Assembly: GCA_039583875.1 (NCBI GenBank)
Contig: CM077165.1
Span: 71,350,757 to 71,414,756, forward strand
From: Platanthera guangdongensis
Taxonomy: Eukaryota; Streptophyta; Magnoliopsida; Asparagales; Orchidaceae
Length of the DNA: 64,000 nt
Reading direction: 5' to 3'
Below, piece after piece: positions 43,078 through 55,798 of this stretch. The translations under genes were made by a program, and so were the position numbers. The notes beneath the pieces are model-generated. The model saw nothing but the letters and a program-made list of their open reading frames with translations, did no database searches and had not been told where the DNA came from. Each line of letters opens with the position of its first letter. Positions within the stretch are counted from its first letter, which is position 1.

Positions 43078-44687
43078 TGATAGGCTTTTTACTATCATAA
43101 TTTTAATCATGTCCACTATTTTCTACCTCCCTATGCAGTAATTTTGCGAGAATAGTTATGAATTTGCTTTATCATGAGTAGAAGAGCACGAATTAGGAGT
43201 TTTAATTATTCCATGTATTAAGCTGTCTATTTATTTCTTTATTTTCTAATGCAGGTATCGCTAACCAGTGGAGCTAGAAGTCTTGGAGCAAACAGAGGAG
43301 TTCACGGATTTGACATGGATGATTGCAGGACAAGAATGGGGTGCACACGGGTAGGCACGCTCCCGTGTTGCCTAGTCGTGTCCTATGTGGGACAGTAGAA
43401 GAACTCGAAGAAGAGGACAGAGTACCACACGGGTGGGAACACCCCCGTGTTCCCACCCGTGTCCTTTTCGGCATAAATCTAACTTCGGCTGCCAACCAAC
43501 CCGTGTGCGAAGAATACGAAGAACAATACGGTCGTGTCCATACCCATGTCATCTGACACGGCCCACTACCAGACACGCCTGTTTGTATGGAACCGCCCTT
43601 GAACCGTCAATACGGCCTGTAACACGGTCGTGTTGGAACCCGTGTCCGACCCTGTTTGCTAGGAGACTATAAAATACCTATAGAAAAAATAGAACAAGAC
43701 TTTTGGATCATTTGCATTTGGAGAACTTCTGGAGCACGAAAGTGGAGCATCCAAGGGAAGGAGGAATTGAAGGAAATTATTTGTATACTTTTAATCTTTC
43801 ATGTATCTCTTTTAATCTTTTCCTTCTCTTGGTGATCTAACTTTATTTATCTTTTATTCCGCATGAAACTTTAATTTGAACAATTTGGTAATCATGTATC
43901 TTATTGTTTTCATCAAATTTATGTTATTTTATTCGTATGTAGGCTTACAAACAAAGAGATTTATCCTAGTTATGAATTGCTTATTTGTTTTACATGAATT
44001 GCAAATTTCTAGATTGAGAAATTGGATGTTTGTGATGATATTTATATGTTCATATTTTGGTGTTAGCTCTCTTTGTATTTCAAATTCCATGATTGAGAGA
44101 TATGTTGTTTGGATAATTGGAATATGAATAAAAGGATTCATGGTATTTTAGAGATAGGATTTCATGAATTTATGTATTATATAGGGTGCTTCATTTAATG
44201 CAAATTTGAGTGTTGTAAATTGTTCGAGAGAAAAGTTACGCAACTTAGGTTTAGATTTTGAATTGCTCGAGAGAGAATTCGATAGATGTTTATCCTTTAC
44301 AATACAGCGAATTTGATAGTCTTATTATTTCATGATTACATAGAATTGAGTTAATGAATGAGTATTTTCATGTGAAGGCTCATAGTCTTTCGGCTTTGTA
44401 TCATCTGTAATCCTCCAATGTTTATTTATCCAAGTAGTCATAGTTAGGTTAATTCAGGTTAAAAATCAGTTTTATTTATAGGTATGATAATAGAGTGAGG
44501 GTGAGTACGAGTACTTGAAAGGACCCTGTGGAATACGACACGAGATGTAGATTTCTCCTATACTATGATAGATAGGTGCACTTGCCTGAAAGTTAAATCA
44601 ATCTAGCTTATGCCCATCTACATAGTTTATACTAGAATGTAGAATAAATCCGCATCAAGTTATTACTTGTTACAAAAAGAATCATCA
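43078..44687 (+). repeat. 5' LTR of the + strand Athila element
   Basis: The right end (AATCATCA, 44687) is fixed by the primer site. The left end is tentative: TGATAGG at 43078 resembles the TGATAGTG start of the other Athila LTR. A cluster of ACACGG/CCGTGT palindrome-type motifs lies at 43330-43650; the remainder is AT-rich. Confidence 0.65.
43330..43650. repeat. CACGGG/CCCGTG and CGTGTC motif cluster in the Athila LTR
   Basis: Repeated inverted forms include CACACGGGTAGGCACGCTCCCGTG, CACACGGGTGGGAACACCCCCGTG and ACACGGTCGTGT. Similar clusters occur at 47470-47945, 56950-57440 and 61548-62090. Confidence 0.7.
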
Positions 44688-44693
44688 AGTTTT

Positions 44694-44711
44694 TGGTGTC
44701 GTTGCTGGGGA
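44694..44711 (+). other. Primer-binding site of the + strand Athila element
   Basis: TGGTGTCGTTGCTGGGGA has two mismatches to the Asp-tRNA primer site TGGCGCCGTTGCCGGGGA that is typical of Athila elements. Confidence 0.8.
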
Positions 44712-44839
44712 ATCGTTTTCAATATTTTGAAAGCCTAAACTTTGTTAATCTACCAATTTGTGTTTATTAAATGCATAAGTGTAAATTAGTTTATGGAATA
44801 ATTATATCGCTTAATCTCTGTTTTGTAGTCTGTTAGTCT

Positions 44840-46335
44840 ATGACCAGGGGCAGAAATTCTGGGCTAGCACCATTTCATCCTGACCCAGAGCAAATTATTC
44901 ATAACACTAACCAAAGGGACGTGGGAGTTAATACCACAGACATTTCAAACGGACTATCAGAAGAGGATACAGTGAACCAATGAGAGCATCATCCGAAAAA
45001 TTTGGATACCATGACAAACCAAAATGTGCAAACCATGTCCGACTTTACTAGACCTAATCTCCAAGGAGCTGGGTAAAGCATTGTTAGACCACCAATAGTC
45101 ACCAATAACTTCAAATTAAAACCTAGTGTTATACATTTGGTTTAACAGTATGTCCAGTATGATGGCTTGCAAGATGAAGATCCTAACACACACTTTGTTG
45201 GATTCTTAGAGAGATGTGACACATTCAAGATCAATGGCATTTCCAATGATGCCATTCGATTAAGATTGTTCCCGTTTTCACTAAGGCATAAGGCGAAGCA
45301 GTGGTTGAACTCACTACCTAGAGGGTAGATTACTACATGGGATATGATGGTTGGGAAGTTTTTAATGAAGTATTTTCCACCGGTGAAGACTGCAAAGCTA
45401 AGGAATGACATCTCTACGTATGTTCAAATGGAGTCTGAATCGTTGTATGACACATGAGAATGATTCAAGGACCTTTAAAGGAGATGTCCCCACGATGCTC
45501 TACCTTCATGGCTTCATATTCAGACTTTTTACAATGGTCTCAATCCAGCCACTAAACAAATGATCGATGTGGCTAGTGGAGGCACCTTGAACAACAAGAC
45601 ACCTGAGGGGGCACAACAGTTGATAGAAGACATGGATATGAACAACTATCAATGGACTACCATAAGACAAAAGCCTAGTAAGCCCGCAGGAATGTATGAA
45701 GTAGATGATGTCACCGCCTTATACATTTGAGTGGAGAAGCTTCACCAAAAGATGGATAACCTTTCCTTAGCATCACCCTCCATGGTACCTCAATAATGAG
45801 ACCCTTCATATAGTGGAATGTCGGGTTGTGAATCTCAAGTGCAAGAGCATGTTGACTATATGGGTAACAATATCAGACCTCCTTTCAACCAAGAAAACAA
45901 CCCGTATAGTTCTACATATAATCCTGGATGGAGGAACCACCCGAATTTCTCTTGGGGAGGACAAGGCAACTAAGGGAAGCAACCTGTGTATGGACATCCA
46001 CAACAACTGAAACCAATGAAGCCAACATTGGAAGATGTACTTACCAAGTTCATGCAAACTACCGATGTAGCCTTCCGGAATCAAGAGGGTTCAATTCATA
46101 ATTTGGAGAACCAAATTGGTCAGCTTACAAGGATGGTATCTGAAAGGCAACAAGGAAAACTTCCGGGAAATACTGAGACAAATCCGAGGGAGCATGCAAA
46201 AGCCATTCAATTGAGGAGGGAAAAAGAGTTACAAGACCAAAGGCCTATGAAAGAAGCACCCTAAGAGGATCCTAGCGGCGAAGGACCGAGCGAGATGAAC
46301 GTGCAACCAATGGAGTATCAACCAGCAGTACCATA
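44840..46335 (+). pseudogene. gag: Athila gag, decayed
   Basis: ATG at 44840 (MTRGRNSGLAPFHPD) opens a gag with many stops. The capsid core is at 45150-45420 (YDGLQDEDPNTHFVGFLERC, LRLFPFSLRHKAKQWLNSLP, GKFLMKYFPP) and later parts at 45540-45740 (GGTLNNKTPEGAQQLIEDM). The gag of the minus-strand Athila element (54270-55440) has the same core. It continues beyond the nested insertion at 57602. Confidence 0.82.
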
Positions 46336-46340
46336 TCCAG

Positions 46341-48097
46341 TGGTGGCCTACTATTCGCTTAAGAAAAGAGAGCAGCCGAACTAGAAATCCAACTAGGCAA
46401 GTATACCTATCGAACTGTAGCAAGGGGACATAAGTGTCGTATTTAAATCCGAGAACTGTCGATTAAGCTTAATCACACGAAGACTATTATTTTATCGATG
46501 GAAAACTTGGGGTTAAAAGAAAGCTAAATGCACTAAATGAAATATTGCATAAGAAAGAGGGCTATTTGCATAACAAGGTAAAGAGAGCATAAAAAAACGA
46601 TTACACTAGAAGGTTAGAATGATGAAATGGAAATGCACTCGATCAAGAATCACCTCGGCAAGAGTTGATTAAAAACACGATAAATAAACCTAAGCTTAAT
46701 AGGGTAAAGGTCCTTGACCATGGAGGTTCCATAAATATGAACACGCTTCTCTCGAAGACGTGCCCACCTGAGTTTAGGAAGGTCCGACCGACTCTCGCCT
46801 AAATCAGAGGCCTAAAACTCGCCTTACATGGTGAACCCCACTATTGGATTTTACTCCAATCTGGGAGATTTGGACGTCTTCCTCTCTCGACGGGTGCGTA
46901 CAACTCCCTTTATCTTGAGTGCTCATTTCAAACTATCGGCCTCTCGGCTAGCCAAGATGAAAGCAAAGGTGGAGAATATATATCGATGATATATCTCCAA
47001 CCTGTGATGAATCAAGAGTAATTCAAGTCCTAAACCATAAAAACAAAAGGTAAACTCAAAGCAACATAACTTAATCACTCGAACCTCGGATCATCAAGAT
47101 CGAGTACAAGGAGGATTAGTTAATCATGGTGAAGTGGAGGAGGTGGGATGAGTAGTGAAGCATAAAGAACACAAAGTAGAAAGTGAAGAGTAAACAACAC
47201 TTCTTTATTAATATTAAAGAGATCTATACTTGGAAATTGAAAAGTACAATTGCATGAAAATGAAATCCTATTCTGGCCCTACAATTAGCAACTAGAGCAT
47301 TTGCAAGAAAAGCTAAAACAAAAACTTAAACTACACTTGAATTGAACTAAAATAAAAAGAGAAAGAGAGAAGAAACATGAAAAACTTCAGAAAATAAAAG
47401 GGCAGCACTTCCTTACACACTCCAGAAAACTATATGGACTCAAGGGGGGGCTGAATTTACAGAAATTCTAGATGAGGTGACACGGCCGGCGACACGACCG
47501 TGTTGGTGGCCGTGTCCCGTGTTGGTTGACTTCGGGCTCTGGTTCTGGCAGGAAATGATCATTGCAACGTCGATTTGCGGGCATGCCCATGCTGACACGG
47601 CCACCGACACGGCCGTGTAGGTGGTCGTGTTCTCTGCGGTTGATGGGCTTCGACGGGGGGTGCATTAATGGAGGGATGCATGTGCTGAGGAGGTGGTGAC
47701 ACGCCTGGCGATACGACCGTGTGGGTGTCCGTGTCCTGCTCTGGAGATTCATCGACTCCTGGTGACACGGTCCATATTGACACGACCAGCTGACACGGAC
47801 AGAGACACGACCAGTAACACGGTCGTGTTGTAGGTCGTGTCCTGGTCGGGATGAACTCTGGACTTTCCTCCGGTGGTTGATTCTTTGGGAACAGGTGACA
47901 CGCCCCATGACACGGCCGTATTGGTGGCCGTGTCAGGTCATTTTGGGTGAAATTTGAGGAAACCTGCAAAAGAGCACAAAAATATTAGTGGCATAAATAT
48001 ATACAAGAAGAAGGGACATATAAGCTAATAAGACAAGATTTGCACAATAAAAGACCTAAACAAAACTATAATAGCTTAAATACAAAACACACTGTCA
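46341..48097 (-). repeat. 3' LTR of the minus-strand Athila element (1757 bp)
   Basis: It matches 55799-57596 with scattered substitutions and small indels. It contains the CACGGCCGTGT motif cluster (47470-47945). It starts (minus) TGACAGTGTG and ends GGCCACCA. Confidence 0.88.
47470..47945. repeat. CACGGCCGTGT palindrome cluster
   Basis: About ten forms such as GACACGGCCGGCGACACG, CGACACGGCCGTGTAGGTGG and ACACGGTCGTGTTG occur in 480 bases, in both orientations. The sister LTR has the same cluster at 56950-57440. Confidence 0.8.
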
Positions 48098-50064
48098 AAT
48101 TCCTCCAAGCTTAAGCTTTGTTTGTCCCCAAGCAAAATATAAAAACTAGATAACCATAAAATAGGACTAATCAAAAAGTTCTAATTACGCCTACACAAGT
48201 ACTATGCGAAATTCTAAGTAGGGAAAAGGTGAAACGCGAACTAAAATAATTATTTAGGTATGGTTTAACTTTTATAAACTTTACTTAACGAAAATAAATC
48301 ATCCAAAATTTTGACGAAATTCTTTAAATAGATTTAAGCAAAGCAACGAAAATGAAAAAAATGCATTGAGTTGTTACTAGATCCAAGCAACGCATTATAA
48401 GTATATCAGATAAATAACATAAATCTAAGTTTAAATCCAAAACTAATACTAATTTACTTTTCTTCTTGTCTTAGTTATTAAATAAAATTCAAAAAGGCGT
48501 GAATCAAAAGGACTTAATAGGACCGAAGCGTTTGGTTTAGGATTATAATTAGGAGTAGAATTCAAAGATAAATAGGGAGGCTTAAAATCACACTAAACCA
48601 AAACATAGAGTTTCAAAAATTTTCATTTTGAACAAAATATTTTTCTTTCTTCTTTTTTTTCTTTTCCATTTTTTTCTTATTTTCTTTTTTTTTTAAATAA
48701 GGGCCATAAATATTTTTATTTTCATTTTGAATTGGCCAAAAACATTTTTTTGAGCATACTTTTTTTTTCAAAAATTTCTCCAAAATCATCACAAAATAAC
48801 CTATCATAATCATGAAAATTCTTTATGAAACTCAAAAAAGGCAAGTGTGATTAGATAGGCTGGAAATTTTGGCTTTAGTGAAAATGATATGAAAAGAGGA
48901 GCTATCAAATGAATTTGGAAAAAAGGCTCAAAAGTGGCTAACTAGTGGTGAAAATTTTTAGGTTGGCAGGAAAGCTCAAACGAAAACAAAAACGGCCTAA
49001 ATCATTTTCACGCATTTAAATTTATTTAAAACATAAATTTCAAAAATTTCAAAAAACAAGTCCTAGATCGTTCACATCTACTACGCTATTCAAAAGTTGT
49101 CCTTACAAAATTATCTAAAAAAATAAAATGAAAATAGTGGATGATAAATTTTTGAGAAAGTAAAAAAAAATAAAGAACGAAAAACCATAATAAAAATGCG
49201 AGTTTTAGAAAAATATTTCATCTTAACATGCTACCGTGAATTAGAAACACAGCAAGGCCAACATTTTACTTGTGAAATATAATTAAAAAGATTGATTAGA
49301 AAAATTATAATTAGCTAAGTTGTTTATAAGTAATTTTGAGAAAAACAAAACAAGGGGTACTATTGAAATACCAAAATTTCTAAACTATTAAAAAAATAAA
49401 AAGCATATTTTTTAACTTTTGAAATATTCTCTTTTTTTAAAATTTTGGAATATTCTCTTCTTTTGGATTTTGGAAATATTAAGATATTCATTTTTTGGAT
49501 TTTTGAAAAATATTCACAAAAAACATGAAAAATATTCACAAAAAGCAAAAAGAAGGAGGAAGTTCTTCCCCAAGCTTAAAATGGACATTGTCCACAATGG
49601 AGAAAGATGTTAGAGAGAGAGAGAAAATTAAAGTATAGAATTGAAAAACAGGATTGAAAAACAGGTACTTCCTCGGAGTTATTTGCTGCGAAAGTTGAGT
49701 GATGCCGCTCCCCCATGCTTGCGCTTTGGATATTCATGAAATGTCTTCTTTGGACTTTGTGATGGATTCAGCAGCATTGGAGCAGGCGATCGCAGAAGCT
49801 TTAGCTTGTTGGGGCCGTCCGGGGAAAAAATTGTAAAATAAAGAAAACAAAAAAAGATAACTTGGGTTGCCTCCCAAGAGCGCCCTTTGTTTAAAATGTC
49901 GTTTGAGCTCGACGCAAAAAATAATATTGTCCAAAAATATTGTCTAAAACGAAATTCAAAGAAATAGTTCAAAGTTTTAATAAATAAAATAAATTTCCAA
50001 ACTAATCAAAAGTTAGATCATGAAGGATAGAGTTAACACAGTTAGGACTGACATCATCACAAAA
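48098..50064 (-). other. AT-rich spacer between pol and the 3' LTR of the minus-strand Athila element
   Basis: No ORF of convincing length. The element end (48098-48130) includes a polypurine-type tract (minus CTTGGAGGAATT). The middle (48600-48800 and 49370-49560) is homopolymeric A/T. A short block at 49850-49930 (minus NDILNKGRSWEATQ) could be a piece of conserved Athila sequence. An extra ORF is not visible. Confidence 0.6.
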
Positions 50065-53019
50065 TTACAGTTTAAGACGCTGACCATTCTCTTTGAAATT
50101 ACCCGTATCAGGGTGGGCAATCAAAACAGTACCATAAGGAAAAACTTCTAAAATAGTAAAGGGCCCAGACCGACGTGATTTTAATTTCCCAGGAAATAAA
50201 CATAAACGAGAATTATAAAGAAGAACCTGGTCGCCCGACTTAAAGGTTTTTGTGTGCCTTAAGTGCTTATCATGAAAACATTTCGTCCTCTCTTTATAAA
50301 GTTTGTTATTTTCGTATGCGTAAGAGCGCCACTCGTTGAGTTCGTTGAGTTGAAATTTTCTAAGGTCGCCGACAGAGTGGGGATAGAAGTTTAAGAATCG
50401 CAAGGCCCAAAAAGCGCGGTGTTCTAATTCTACGGGTAAATGGCACGATTTTCCATAAACCAACCAATACGACGTACATCCGAGGTCGGTTTTGTACGTT
50501 GTTCGGTAGTCCCATAGAGTATCGTCTAATTTGGTTGACCAGTCTGTCCGAGAAGTTAAAACAGTCTTTTCTAAAATTCGTTTTATTTTTCTATTGACTA
50601 CTTTGACTTGTCCATTAGTTTGGGGGTAGTAGGCGGTTGAAAGCTTATGCGTAACGTCGTATTTAGTAAGGATTTTAGAAAACTGTGCGTTACAGAAATG
50701 GGAACCTCTGTCACTAATGATGGCGCGCGGCGTACTGAATCTAGAAAATAATTTTTTAAAAAATGTAACTACGACTCGGGATTCGTTCGTAGGAAGAGCT
50801 TGGGCTTCAGCCCATCGCGAAACATAATCAACGGCAACTAAAATAAACTTATTTCTTAAGCTAGAAGGAAGAGGGCAAACAAAATCAATTCCCCAGAGGT
50901 CGAAAATTTCGCACTCAAGGAAATAATTTTGTGGCATTTCATTTTTATTGGAAATGTTGCCCGACCGTTGCCAACTATCACACCTACTCACAAAGGCTTG
51001 CGCGTCTTTAAACAGACTAGGCCAGTAAAAACTCGCGCAAAGCACCTTGTGAGCGGTACGAGCAGCTTGATAGTGCCCACCAGTCGGTCCTTCATGTAAG
51101 TGTTTTAAAATATCTAATCCTTCTTCATAAGAAACACATCTCATTATCACATGATCCGCACAGACTCTGAAAAGATGTGGGTCCTCCCGAAAATAGTTCT
51201 TCATCTCAGAAAAGAATTTCTTCTTTTGTTGAGAGGAGAACTCTTTTGGGAGCATACGAGCCACGAAGTAGTTGGCAATGCGTGCAAACCAAGCAGAAGG
51301 AGAAGTGCTAATTGAAAGCAGCTTCTCTTCAGGAAAATAATCATTAAAAGATTTTTCATCTAGATTTTCAATAAAAGGATTATCTAGGCGCGAGAGGTGG
51401 TCGGCGACCAAATTCTCGGCTCCTCGCTTATCACGGATTTCTAAGTCAAACTCCTGGAGGAGTAAGACCCAGCGAATGAGGTGTGGTTTGGCATCCATTT
51501 TGGCAAGAAGATATTTGAGGGTCGAGTGGTCCGTAAAAATGATAATTTTTGAATGTGTAATATAAGGGAGGAATTTATCAAAAGCGAATACTACAGCTAG
51601 GAGCTCCTTCTCGGTTGTGGTGTAATTTTCCTATGCAGATGTGAGCGTCTTACTTGCATAATAGATGGGGTGGAAGTTTTTAGATATGCGTTGACCTAAT
51701 ATGGCTCCCACCACAAAACTACTCGCATTGCACATTATCTCAAAGGGAAGGTCCCACACCAGAGCTATCATAATCGGGGAATTAATTAATTTTTCTTTTA
51801 TTAAATTAAAAGCAGCTAGGCAAAAGTTATCAAAAATTAATGGGGAGACTTTTTCTAAGAGATGGGTAAGGGGTTTGCTGATCTTTGAGAAGTCCTTTAT
51901 GAAACGACGGTAAAAGACAGCATGCCCTAGGAAACTTCTTATAGCTTTGATGTTCGTAGGCGGCGGCAGTTTCTCGATAACTTATATCTTAGAAACGTCT
52001 ACTTCACTACCTCTTGCAGAAATTTTATGACCCAAAACTAACCCTTCCGTCACCAAAAAATGGCACTTTTCCCAATTTAAGGCAAGGTTAGTTTCTTCGC
52101 ATCTTTCTAAAACTTTTTCGAGGTTTTCTAAACAACTATCAAATGCATCACCGAACACAGAGAAATCATCCATGAATACCTCCATAATATTTTCTACGTA
52201 CTTGTCAAAGATAGAGAACATACATTGCTGGAATGTAGCTGGCGCATTGCACAAGCCAAATGACATTCTTCAGTAGGCGAAGGTGCCGAAGAGACAAGTA
52301 AACATAGTTTTCTCTTGGTTCTCGGGGGAGATGGGGATTTGAAAATACCCCGAGAGGACGTCGAGAAAACAATAGAAGCTATGACCGGATAATCGTTCTA
52401 AAATCCGATTGATGAATGGTAAGGGAAAATGATCCTTGCGGATGGCGTCATTTAACTTACAATAATCTATACACATTTGCCACCCGGTCACCATCCGTGT
52501 TGGTATTAATTCATTATTCTCATTACTAACTATCGTTATCCCTCCCTTCTTTGGAACTACCTAGACTGGGCTAACCCACTTACTATCAGATATAGGATAT
52601 ATAATTCCTGCGTCTAGTAATTTCACAACCTCGCCCTTAACTACTTCTTTCATGTTGGGGTTTATACGGCGCTGAGGTTTTATAGACTTACGTGAATTAT
52701 CTTCCATTAAGATTTTGTGTGTGCAGAAAGATGGGCTTATGCCCTTGATATCAGATAACTCCCAAGCAATAGCTCGACGATGCTTACGTAAAACTAAAAG
52801 GAGTTTATCATTGTGCACATCTGTGAGGTAGGCCGAAACTATGAACGGCAGTTTGGAGTCCTTTTCTAAGAAAGTGTATCTAAGATGCTCGGGTAGTTCT
52901 TTTAATTCCAGGGTAGGGGGGTCTTCATACGAGGTTTTAGAAATTCTTTCTTTTTCAAAAACTATGTCCTCATAGACTTTGTTATGTATAAAATTAACAG
53001 GGGTGGGGCTAGCGGCCAT
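50065..53019 (-). pseudogene. pol: Athila pol, minus strand: reverse transcriptase, RNase H, integrase
   Basis: One minus-strand frame from 53019 to 50065. The reverse transcriptase includes VTGWQMCIDYCKLNDAIRKD near 52480, a stop in place of Arg before MSFGLCNAPATF at 52267, and FMDDFSVFG near 52170. Its stops include TAG at 52561 (from Gln), TGA at about 52267 and one near 51979. RNase H (51980-51400) reads EIMCNASSFV near 51720, with Asn where the first catalytic Asp is expected. Integrase has [11 protein letters not shown] near 51070, CDSWQRSG near 50975 where the second zinc Cys is Trp, [12 protein letters not shown] near 50900, ISDRGSHF near 50720 and NGQVKVVNR near 50610 (Lys replaces the usual Glu). 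The protein would be inactive at several sites even without the stops. Confidence 0.9.
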
Positions 53020-53840
53020 GGAGGCTTCTTACAGCGATGTAGTTGGAAGAGTAGAAACGGAACAAAAATCAGAAAATTCTTTTTTCAAATTCAGAGAGGT
53101 GATAGGAGGATTCTTCACTTAGGTGTAGTAATTCAGTTGGAGGAGTAGAGGAGGAACAAAAATCAGAAAATTATTTTTCAAAATCAGAGAGGCGACAGGA
53201 GGATTCTTCACTTAGGGCATCTATGAAAAAACAAGAGTCATCATTTGCAATGGTGTTCTTCATCGAGGGGGTGATAGAGAAAGTTACTTTGTCGTCACCT
53301 ACGCAAAGTAAGAGCTTACCATTGCTTACGTCAATGATAGCTCGGGAGGTGGCAAGGAAGGTTCGGCCAAGGATCAGTGGAACCTCGACGTCTTCTTTGA
53401 TGTCCAATATGACAAAGTCCAACGGGAAGATGAACTTGTCGGCTTTAACTAGGACATCCTCCATGATTCCTAATGGGTATTTGACTGATCTGTTGGTGAG
53501 CTGGATACTCATGTGTGTTGGGTTGAGGTTACCAATTCCTAACTTCTTAAACAACGAGAGGGGCATCAGGTTAATACTCGCACCTAAGTCGGCTAATGCG
53601 TGCTTGACAAAAAGATCACCAAAGACACACGGAATAAAAAAACTACCCGGGTCACTGATTTTCTTTGGTAACCCATTTGTCAAGACCACCGAGCACTCGA
53701 CATTTAACGTGACATGCGATAGGTTCTCTAACTTCTTCTTGCTGGTCAGGAGTTCCTTAAGATACTTAGCGTACTTCGACATCTGGGATATTGCTTCGTG
53801 AAAGGGCAAATTTATGTGGATTTGTTTAAACATTTCTAAG
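53020..53840 (-). pseudogene. Athila protease region, minus strand
   Basis: Minus-strand ORF 53833-53171. The protease active site HALADLGASINLMPL lies near 53600, with DxGA as usual for Athila. The flap and C-terminal part (VLVKADKFIFPLDFVILDI, VPLILGRTFLATSRAIIDV) are well preserved. The + strand element has the parallel region at 57602-58210. The frame differs from that of the reverse transcriptase, so an indel lies between 53171 and 53019. Confidence 0.88.
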
Positions 53841-55440
53841 AAATTGGTGTATTGATTGTCCTGACGTTGTTTATTAAGTTCAGAAGGGTATGGAGAGGTT
53901 GGATTATTTTTAAAGGCGGGTGGTGGAGTGAGTTCTTTTTATAAAATAGGGGTGTCAACTTCTTCGACAGAGGGTGGAATTTTTAAAACGGGAGCGGAGT
54001 TTGGTTTTTTTAAGCAGGAGCGGATCATGCCTCAGGCTCTTCACTTACCACACCGAGAACTTGCTTCCCACTCCGAAGAGTTATAGCTTTCGCTTGCCCT
54101 CTCGGGTTGGGCTTGGTATTGTAAGGAAGAGACCCTTCGGGTCGCTTAGAAATTAATTCAGCGAGCTGTCCTACTTAATTCTCTAAATTTTTAACACTTC
54201 CAGTTAAGGTTCTTATCGTAGCGTCATTTGTGGTGATATATTTATAAAGTAACTCCTCCAAACTTGGAGGTTTTGTAAAGTTCTAAGGAGGTGGAGGTGG
54301 TGCAGAAAAATCATTTTGAAGTGGTGGGCGCATAGCGTTCGATGTATTACTCCACAAAAAACTCGGGTGATTTCTTAAAGTAGGATTATAACTATTTGGA
54401 AAAACAAAACCAGGAGGATGAAAATTTGCAGCAGAAAAATTATTAAAAGAATTTCTAGGCATATTATTATTAGCAAAATCTAATTGTTCTGGAACTGGAG
54501 TTGCAGATTCCCATACCTGAGGGGCGGAGGCAGCAATCATCTCCGTAATTATTTTGCTTAATATTTCAATTTGCAAAGCGAGATGGGAGACGTTGTCCAC
54601 TTCAAAGATACCTGTAGATTTGTTGGGGCGGGACCTAGGCACATTCCACTGGTAAGTGTTCATGGCCATGTCCTCAAAAAGCTCAAGAGCTGCTTCTGGG
54701 GTCTTATAATTTTAAGTACCGCCAGAAGCTGCGTCTATCATTTGCTTTGTACTTTGATTTAGCCCGTTATAAAATGTCTGCACCTATAACCATACAGACA
54801 GAGCGTGGTGTGTGCATCATCTTAATAATTCTTTAAGTCTTTCTGAAGTTTCATAAAGGGTTTCAGAGTCTATTTGTCCAAAGGAAGAAATGTCGTTCCT
54901 AAGTTTTGTAGTTTTAGCTGGCGGAAAATACTTCACCAAAAATTTTACAGTTAATTGAGTCCAGGTTGTGATGCTATTTTTAGGTAGAGTGTTCAGCCAC
55001 TGCTTAGCCTTAGTTCTAAGGGAGAAAGGAAATAATCTTAGCCTAATAGCATCATTTGTGACACCATTTATCTTGAAGGTGTCACAAATCTCAAGAAAGC
55101 TTGTTATATGTGCGTTCAGATCTTCATCTTGAAGTTCGTCCAATTGCACATACTGCTACACCATTTGAATTATGCTAGGCTTCAATTTGAAGTTATTATT
55201 TGCTATCGTAGGTCAAACTATGCTAGATTCTGTACCCTCGAGATTCGACCGTGCATAATAAGACATAGGCCTTTGTACGACTTCCTCCACATTGGGTTCT
55301 TCCATTCTTAAAGTAGAGAATGACTCGGAATCCTCAACCGGTATTTGGAGAGTACGACCTTGAAATCGCAATCTTGTCCGAAGAGTACGCTCAATTTCGT
55401 GGTCCAGGTCCAAAATAACCGACGGACTCCCGCGGGTCAT
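53841..55440 (-). pseudogene. gag: Athila gag, minus strand
   Basis: The start at 55440 (MTRGSPSVILDLDHEIERT) is followed by the capsid core at 55149-54820 (LRLFPFSLRTKAKQWLNTLP, TTWTQLTVKFLVKYFPPAKT, TLYETSERLKELL) and a segment at 54669-54283 with Asn/Pro/Phe-rich sequence. Stops near 55200, 54815 and 54710 break it. The region 54270-53840 carries a decayed C terminus. Confidence 0.85.
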
Positions 55441-55774
55441 ACACTAGAAGAAGAGAAGATGAAGAAAGAGAAATAAAAAAACTAGAAAAAGAGAGCTACT
55501 AATTTTTTTTGAAATAAAATTTTTTATAGTTTTACTCCCGAACTTCCCAAGGGCTACCTGGTGAAGGGTTCGCATGGTACTAGACAAGATAATGGCATTT
55601 AAAACCACTTTGCCATTTTCGAGAGAGTTAGGTGGTGTAGAAAAATTGTGATGTGGATTTCTATTAAGTGCGGTAATATAATTTTTTTGATTTTAAAATT
55701 TTTTAGAAGGAGGATGAGAAAGAGAAATGACAAAATTAATAGATTCGTGTTTTCAATTTATCAACGAAAGTTGC

Positions 55775-55792
55775 TCCCCGGCAATGGCGCCA
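55775..55792 (-). other. Primer-binding site of the minus-strand Athila element
   Basis: The minus strand TGGCGCCATTGCCGGGGA has one mismatch to the Asp-tRNA primer site typical of Athila and lies six bases from the LTR. Confidence 0.9.
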
Positions 55793-55798
55793 AAAACT

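Noticed and set aside
48600..49560. AT-rich ORFs around 48613-48813 and 49360-49613
   Set aside because: Low-complexity Lys/Phe/Ile runs from A/T homopolymers with no conservation visible.
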